Notes under the pieces: model-generated
Database searches by the model: none
Told to the model about the DNA's origin: nothing
What the model saw: only the letters and a program-made list of their open reading frames with translations
Program-made: the position numbers and the translations under genes
In this document: positions 16,768 through 23,257 of the stretch, one piece after another
Layout of the letters: each line of letters begins with the position of its first letter
Position numbering within the stretch: the stretch's first letter is position 1
NCBI RefSeq assembly: GCF_000315625.1
Contig: NW_005434653.1
Coordinates: 353,745 to 377,001, forward strand
Origin: Guillardia theta CCMP2712
Lineage: Eukaryota > Cryptophyceae > Pyrenomonadales > Geminigeraceae
Direction: 5' to 3'
Length of the DNA stretch: 23,257 bases

Positions 16768-19700
16768 ATGGAGATAGACTTTCACTATGAGGATATAAGC
16801 TCGCCAGACAGCAAAGCTGACACTCGCCCGGGAACGTCCACGGGAAAGATATTGAAGGCTTCAGAGCACGAAGCATACTGGACCGAAGATGCCAAAGTCA
16901 ATCATCGTCCTCAAGTTCTGCAATGCTCGGATGAAGAAGAGCAACTAGAAGTGCAGGAGCTGGAGACTGACATGCCGTCCTCTTCAGGGTGGAAAGTGGT
17001 CGAGTACACGGATAAGAGCGAGAAAGCTCGAGACCGTCGTGAAGATCAGGGTCAGCCAGTGAGCGATGGTGACTTGGCCTTGCTGTCTGATTTGAGGAGC
17101 CTCATCGACGAAGCTGTCTTGCTGGTTGAGCACGCGGCCGATGGCGTTTATGAAGACCTGGTGATGACGCTCGAGCAGAGCAGCAGCCCTATCGGTCGTG
17201 CTATCCGAAACGAGTTGAGCAAGAGGACGGGAAGCGCGGATGTGAAGTCTCTGGCAGTGACCAGCTCTCAGGAAAATGGTGTCGATGCAGCACTTGAAAG
17301 GCTGGTAAAGGAGGGGAGCGAGCTGCTGGAGAAGATGCCGGAGGAGCTGGTGGAGACGCTCGGGGAGGCGCTTAGGAGCAGCAGCCCGGTGGCGCAGATG
17401 CTTCGAGACCAGCTGGAGGGGGGCAGGGAGGAAAGGGAGGAAGAGGAGGAGGGCGGGAGAGGGCTTGAGAGAGAGCCGGGAGACAGGGAGGGAGGCGGTG
17501 GAGTAGGAGAGGGAAGGGCAGATGAGAAGGCCGAGGAGGCACTGAAAGAGACAGGAGCAGCGGGCAGCAGCGGGCAGGAGCAGCACGGGACTAGTACCGA
17601 ATCGACGGAGGAGACGAAAGAGGACAGCGGAGAGATCGATGCGGAGGTGGAGACGGAGGGGAGAACACATACGGAGGTCAATGGAGAGGAGGGAGGCAGC
17701 GGGTCAGGGGAGGAGTCGCTGGTGGGGAGGCTGGTAAAGGAGGGGAGCGAGCTGCTGGAGAAGATGCCGGAGGAGCTGGTGGAGACGCTCGGGGAGGCGC
17801 TTAGGAGCAGCAGCCCGGTGGCGCAGATGCTTCGAGACCAGCTGGAGGGGGGCAGGGAGGAAAGGGAGGAAGAGGAGGAAGAGGAGGAGGAGGGCGGGGG
17901 AGGGCTTGAGGGAGAGCCGGGAGACAGGGAGGGAGTCGGTGGAGTAGGAGAAGGACGGGGAGGGACAGAGGGCAGGGAGGGCGATTTGGGGGCGGAGGAG
18001 GACAGGAAGGCAAGCGAGAAGGCCGAGGAAGCCGAAAGGGAGACAGGAGCAGCGGGCAGCAGCGGGCAGGAGCAGCACGGGGCTAGTGCTGACATGGAGG
18101 AAGTTGGAAGCTTGGGGGTGGAGGGAGGGGACCATGTGGAGGAGACAATAATGTCAGGGGAGGAGGAAGCCGGTGGTAGTGCTGGTTTACCGCACTCTGC
18201 TCAGGAGGAGCTTGTCGGAGCAGAGGTTGCAACTGACATGGAGGAGGGAGTGCATGGAGGGAAGGAAGAAGACTGCCGGGCAAGGGGATCTTTGCAGCAG
18301 GTTGAGAGGGATAGGGAGGAGAAGGACAATGTTGGGAAGATACTGGGAGAAGAGCAGGAGGTGAAGTTGGAGGTGAAGCAGGTGGAAGGGAAGAAAGTAG
18401 AGGAGGAGAACCTGCGAGCAGAGGTCGGCCAGTATGATGTCGGCTCTGATGGAGGGGACGGGAAGCAAGCTGCGAGCAAGGAGGAAGGGCAGGAGGATGG
18501 GAAGGGGCTGCTCAAGATCAGGATCCCTTCACTGCCAGAGACGAAGACGAGGAGAAAGGGGAAGACGGCAGATCTTGAGTTCGAAGGAGGTTGGTTGTGC
18601 TCTTGGGGAGCTTCTGAGGTTTGACATGGACTTGTTTGCAGCTACCAGTGAAGGGAGTACAGAGGGTGGGAGGGGAGGAGCAAAGTTGGTTGACAGCCCT
18701 CCTAGGAACTCACCTCCAGGTCGTTGATGAGTTCGTGCTTGCTTGTTCGGTTGCACTGTTGGTCACATGGCGATGGGATTTGTCTTGACAAATTCTCTCT
18801 GCCTCCTCCTCCTTCTGTTCCCTCACTCCCTGTCCCCCCCTCCTCCCTGTTCCTCCTCTTTTCCTCCTCCTCTTTTCCTCCTTCCTTCCTCCTCCATTCT
18901 TCTCCCCCTCTATTTGCTCCCTATCCCCCCCTTCTCTCCTTCCCTCTTCTCCGTCTACTTCATCTCTCTGCCTTCCATGCTCTCGGATCACCTCAACTCG
19001 CTCCTCATGGCTGATTTCATTCTTTCAGTTCGATCGCCATCCGTCAGACTCTCCCTTCCAGTCTCCTCCCCTCCTCCTCAAGGTTGACCATCTGCTGGCA
19101 ACTAAGCTCCCCTCTTCTCTGTTCCTGCTCCACCTCCTCTTCCTCCTCTTCCTCCTCCTCCTACTACTGCTCCTCTTCCTCTCTGTCTCTGTCTCTGTCT
19201 CCTTTCGCTGCTGGCTTCCTTGTCCCTCTTGCGCCTTGCTTGACTTGCCTTGCCCCCCTACCACTCTGTTCCGATGACCTTCTCCTTCACTCTCCCTCCC
19301 TCCTCTCTCCCTCCCCGCCCTCCCCTCCCTCTCCCCACCTCCCTCCCTCGTCCTCTCCATCCTTCTGTTCATCTTCCTTAATCTTTCAACCAGCTTCTCG
19401 CTCTCCGCATCCCAATCGTTACAGGATGCTGGCAGGTTTGGACCTCCCTTCATCTACCCTTTCCTCATACATATCCTTCTTCTCTGTTCTCGTCCTTCTA
19501 CGTTCTCCCTCCCTTACTCTCCTCCCTCCCAACTTCTCTCCGCCTCCTCTAACACGTTCAACAGCCAGCAAATCAACCTCTATCCTCCTCCATGACAGTC
19601 CCTACTGCTCGCCTCCTCCTCCTTCTCGCACATCTCCCCATCTTCATCCTCCTCTCCGCCCCAAGAGCACTTCCGATCTCCTCCCGAAGTTCGCTCGCAG

Positions 19701-22700
19701 CAGGCGTCTCCCTCCTCCAGCTCGCAGCCGCATGTCCCTTCCCCTTCATCTTGCACATGAGAGCATAGCGCCATGGCAAACGCGTGAAGGCGCCAGGAGC
19801 TCGTCGAGCCGGAGGAGGAAGAGAACAGAGGAGGAGCGCAGAGACGAGAAGCAGGGATCTGTAACGAGGGAGGAGGAAGAGGAGGAGATTTTCGACCTTC
19901 TGCGTTGTTCGAGCATCTTTGCTCCCCTCCTTTTCGAATCTCTCCCTGTGGGCAAGAGCGTCGTCCCCTCCAGCATGCTAAGCGCGGCTCGAAGAGGGTG
20001 AGAAGAGGGAGGAGGGGAGCGGATGGAGGACAATCATAAGGAGGAGGAGGAGGAGGACAATCATAAGGAGGAGGAGGAGGAGAATCATAAGGAGGAGGAG
20101 GAGGAGGAGGAGGAGGAGAGGGTGGTGGTGGTGGTGGTGGTGCCGGACTTACTCACTTTTCTCATTTCTCAGCTCTGTGGAGGTAGAGGTCGCTCATCAG
20201 GACAGGAAGAGCTTTCCGATTCTTACCAACAAGGTGCGAAGTTGGAGTAGGAGTGAGGACGAGGAATATGAGCATGAGGAAGAGCAGGAGAAGCAAGCTA
20301 TGGAGCAGTGAACGAAGAGCAAGGGGAGGAGGGGCAGGAGGGGCAGGAGCAGGAGCAGGAGCAGGAGCAGGGGCAGGGGCAGGGGCAGGGGCAGGGGCAG
20401 GGGCAGGAGCAGGAGCAGGTTAATTTGGGGTGTAGGTCAACACTTCCATCTCATGCTCGTGGAACTGGAGGGACGAGGAGCCAGCAGGGCTTGAGCTGAC
20501 CATCGAAACTATCAAGGCAAGAGACATCCTTGTCCGTCCTCCGTCCTCCCACCTCCCACCTCCCTCCTCCCTCCTCTAATTCTTCACTTCTCTGCTCCTT
20601 CCTGACTCTCTCATCTCCCCTCCTTGCTGCAATTCTTATCTTTTCCTTTCTGAGACGTTCTGAAATCAGAGTCTTCCCGTGCTTGACCGCTTCGGCCTGG
20701 CAAACTTGAAGGCAAGTCGGGGAGGAGGGGAGAGGAGAGCGAGCAAGCGAAAGAGGCCGAGAGGGAGCAAGTGAAGGAAGAGGAGAGGGAGCAAGTGGAA
20801 TAGGAGGAGGAGGAGCAAGTGAAACAGCAGGACGAGGAGCACGTGGAGGTGGAGAGGGAGCAGGAGCGAGACGGGGAGTGCGCGGGAGTTGAGGGGAGCA
20901 AGTGAATGATCGGAGGAACAGGTCATGGCAGAGATTGGGAAGAGCGTCAGAACCTCCCGGGCTTACAGGCTGATGTATGATCCTGCCCCTGCCCCTGCCC
21001 CTGCCCCTGCCCCTGCCCCTGCCCCTCCTGCTCTCGCTCCCGCTTCCGCACCTCTTGTTTTCGGGCGTTGACCTGGCATAGGGACGAGGCTGATCTCAGC
21101 ATGGGCGAAACCTTCTGGCTGCCTTGCGACCAGCTAGCAGGAGGAGAAATCCCGTCGCTGACTATGGTGAGAGGGATGGAATATACCTGCTGCTGCTGCT
21201 GCTGCTGCTGCTGCTTCTCCTCCTCCTCCTCCTCCTCCTCCTCCTCTCCTCCTCCTTTTCTCCTCTCCTCCTCTCCTCCTCTCCTCCTCTCCTCCTGTTC
21301 GGTCATCCTCGCTGGCAAGAGATCTGAGGTCTCGTCGCAGAGTTTGCTGCTCGTCGACTCGGAGGTGCTTGTCCGTGAGGTAGCCCGGGCATGCCGCATC
21401 TCGACGATGAGGGAAGGAGAGGTAAGGAAGAGGAAGAGGGAGAGGAGGGTGGAGGAGAGAAGGGAGAGGGAGAGGAGGGACGAGGAAGGTGGGAAAGGTG
21501 TAAGGAGGAGGGAGAGATGGCAACGAAGCAAGGAACGGGAGTGAGGCGGGAGGAGAATGGAGAAAGGGGAAGGGAGGAGTTGGAATTGGACGAGGGAAAT
21601 GGGAGAGGAGGAGGGGAAGGGGGGAGAGAGTCTGGTTGTTTCCTCTCGTTGAGATATTCAGCTCTCATCAGCGATGTAGATGATGAAAATCGGAGGGAAT
21701 AGTCCTGATGCTCCTAAAGGGATGAAGAAAGTAATTCATATCTGTAGTCTCTCCTCTTCCTCTTCCTCTTGCTCTTGCTCTTCCTCGTCCTCGTCCTCTT
21801 CTTCCTCCTCCCCCTCCTCCTCCTCCTCCTCCTCCTCCTCCTCCTCTCCCCCCCCCCCCCTCCAGAACTCTTTCCTCTTGCTGCTTCTCAATCGATTGTC
21901 TTTCAGTCTTTTGTCGTCTCCTCTGAAGCTGCCGTCCTCCTCGGCCAATTCGCTTCTGGAAGTCCCACGAAGATGCTCAAGGATCTGAAGAAAAAAGACA
22001 AGGTCCTGCTCTTCTTCTTCCTCCTCGACCTTCTTCTCCTGTTGCCTCTCCTTCCCCTCCTCCTCTATCTCAATCTTCAATTCTTCACTCCAATTTAGCA
22101 GTCCTTCAATCCCATCCTTTCACATATTCTTTCTTGGCTTTCGATTGTCATCCTCCTTGTCTGCTCTCCATTTTCTCCCTCTTGCATTCTTCGTTCCCTC
22201 TGCAAAATCTGCTACCTCTCTCCTCTCGTCATAACGTTTCTGATCGCAGTCAAAGTTGTTCAAGGAGTTGCTTCTCAACAGAGGAACTTCGATCGGTCAC
22301 TCCTCGCTCGACTCCCTCCTCTTCTTCTTCCCGCTCCCTCATCACTCTTCTCCTCTTCCTCCTCCACACTTCGCCCCTCCCCTTCTTCTACCTCTCTCTT
22401 CTCCTCACTTGACCCGCAGGCGCCCCCTCCCTCCTCCTTCCCAGCTCCTTCCCAGCTCCTCCACAGATCCTCATTGCTGTCAAACCCTTCCAGCTCGTTC
22501 ACGTTCCTCGAGCTGCGATTCTCAGCTCGATTCGAGCTCGACCCCAGATAGCCCAGCACCTGGCCCAGCACCTGGCGTATCCCCCCACTTCCCATTTCAT
22601 CCGCTGCTGACTGCGCAGCAGGAGGCTGGAGGAGGTTGACCTCTCTGCTGGAGGCGGAGGCGCAAACTCCCTCACCGTCCATGTCCATGTGTACTCAGCT

Positions 22701-23111
22701 CGGCAGCTCCCGGCTTGGGTCAAGCTGGGGTACAGCGAATGCGACCCCTGCTGCTTCGTACGGGTGGAGGATGCGGCGTTCAAGACAGGTGCGAGGGAGG
22801 AGGGTGGCGAGGAGCAGCAGGAGCAGCAGGAGAAAGAGGAGAAAGAGGCGCAGGAGAAGGAGGGGTGTCGGGTGTAGGAACGAGGAGAAGAAGGAAGTAT
22901 GACAGCACTGGAAGAGAAGATCAGGGGTTGAGACAGGAGGGAGGGGATGGTAGACGAAAGGGAGAGAGGCAGGAATCTACTTATCACATTCTTCACTGAC
23001 TTGTCTTGTTCTTTCAGCCTCTCAGCGTTTCAGCCGGCAATCGGGTGAAATGCCTTTCTGGGATGAGCGATTCGTGTTCGAGTCACTTCACAGCTCCTCC
23101 GGTGCCATCGA
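16768..23111 (+). CDS. Large acidic protein with tandem repeats and a C-terminal C2 domain (3' end outside window)
   Basis: Proposed exons: 16768-18589, 18642-18719, 19029-19082, 19565-19997, 20173-20233, 20670-20711, 21089-21166, 21320-21421, 21680-21730, 21907-22002, 22250-22295, 22420-22576, 22619-22788 and 23018-23111. All junctions keep frame, giving about 1094 residues in the window. Exon 1 (607 codons) is Glu/Gly/Ser-rich, probably disordered, with a helical repeat. The C2 evidence is in the last two exons: LTVHVHVYSARQLP, then SECDPCCFVRVEDAAFKT, then PFWDERFVFE, the expected N-P-x-W-D-E-x-F-type strand. C2 domains bind membranes, often with calcium. Weak points: the exon 20670-20711 needs a GC donor, the acceptor before 21089 is poor, and the acceptor at 21320 could instead be 21341. 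Middle exons match no domain I recognise. It may be several genes joined by my model. Confidence 0.6.
17299..18090 (+). repeat. In-frame tandem duplication, 429-bp period, in the acidic protein
   Basis: The first about 150 bp of each copy (17299- and 17728-) appear identical and encode LVKEGSELLEKMPEELVETL followed by GEALRSSSPVAQMLRDQLEG. Similarity then continues with small insertions through the GERE/EEEE tract to a shared AAGSSGQEQHG segment. The offset of 429 bp is 143 codons, so the frame is kept. A diverged third copy lies just upstream (about 17092-17232): LIDEAVLLVEHAADGVYEDL, then an SSSP element and RNEL. Confidence 0.9.
20331..20420 (+). repeat. Hexanucleotide array GG(G/A)GCA
   Basis: Contains six perfect GGGGCA units at 20370-20405 flanked by GGAGCA units. 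It lies in the proposed intron before exon 20670-20711 of the C2-protein gene. Confidence 0.93.
20984..21025 (+). repeat. Hexanucleotide array (TGCCCC)7, complement of the previous array
   Basis: Seven perfect TGCCCC units, the reverse complement of GGGGCA. It lies in the proposed intron after exon 20670-20711, about 580 bp from the GGGGCA array and in opposite orientation. Confidence 0.93.
21187..21245 (+). repeat. (CTG)9 followed by (CTC)n in an intron
   Basis: Nine CTG units at 21187-21213, then about ten CTC/TCC triplets. The tract is in the proposed intron 21167-21319 of the C2-protein gene, on the sense strand. Confidence 0.9.
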
Positions 23112-23257
23112 GTGAGAAAATTCTGCTCCCTTTCTTCTCCCGCTCCCACCTCCATCTCCTTCCTCCTCCAACTCCTCCCTCCTCCCTCTCCTTCCACCTA
23201 CCTCCTCTCTCCTCTCCTCCTCCCTCCTCTCCTCCTCCTTCGTCCTTCGATCTTGCT

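Noticed and set aside
17268-18095. 275-codon Ser/Pro-rich minus frame
   Set aside because: It is the antisense shadow of the acidic protein's GAG/GAA/AGC codons and has no domain.
19428-19438. 11-nt micro-exon (GATGCTGGCAG) in the C2-protein gene
   Set aside because: Borders look fine, but including it shifts the next exon into a frame with an early stop; skipping it keeps phase.
22256-22639. Continuous 127-codon plus frame read through 22296-22618
   Set aside because: It stops just before the C2 exon in another frame; the spliced model 22295/22420 and 22576/22619 keeps phase into the C2 domain.

Overview
This window looks like nuclear DNA of a flagellated unicellular alga. A cryptophyte such as Guillardia would fit, but the organism is inferred and not proven. 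The reasons are: many short GT-AG introns (37 to about 500 nt) whose phases match across every junction; a plant-type M17 leucyl aminopeptidase; three RWP-RK transcription-factor genes, a family of plants and protists; a BBSome subunit, which implies cilia; and heavy simple-sequence repeats inside introns. No bacterial, organellar, rRNA or tRNA gene was seen.

Layout from left to right. (1) 177-3400, minus: leucyl aminopeptidase in 12 visible exons, with its C-terminal end beyond position 1. (2) 3401-5036: non-coding, with a GC-rich stretch full of short perfect palindromes. (3) 5037-9493, plus: three RWP-RK genes in tandem (A 5037-5609, B 7263-7823, C 8743-9493). All share an intron at one site in the DNA-binding domain and a conserved acidic C-terminal tail. 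B and C share two blocks of about 98-99% identity. (4) 9918-11670, minus: an Rgp1-like arrestin-fold protein, partner of Ric1 in the Rab6/Ypt6 exchange factor, in nine exons. (5) 13073-14578, plus: a RING finger protein in ten exons, AT-richer than its neighbours. (6) 14944-15255, minus: a two-exon BBIP1 (BBIP10/BBS18) homologue. (7) 15646-16330: weak, frame-broken coding-like sequence. (8) 16768 to the right edge, plus: a large acidic protein with an in-frame internal duplication, many small exons, and a C2 domain at the edge of the window.

The genes do not form an operon and have separate jobs: peptide turnover, transcription, Golgi Rab activation, ubiquitin ligation, cilium assembly and probably membrane binding. 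RWP-RK A-C is the only real cluster, and it is a local duplication family.

Gene models were built by reading exons, splice sites and phases by eye. Protein-family calls rest on recognisable motifs. Exact splice sites, especially in the C2 gene and at the Rgp1 N-terminus, need transcript data.
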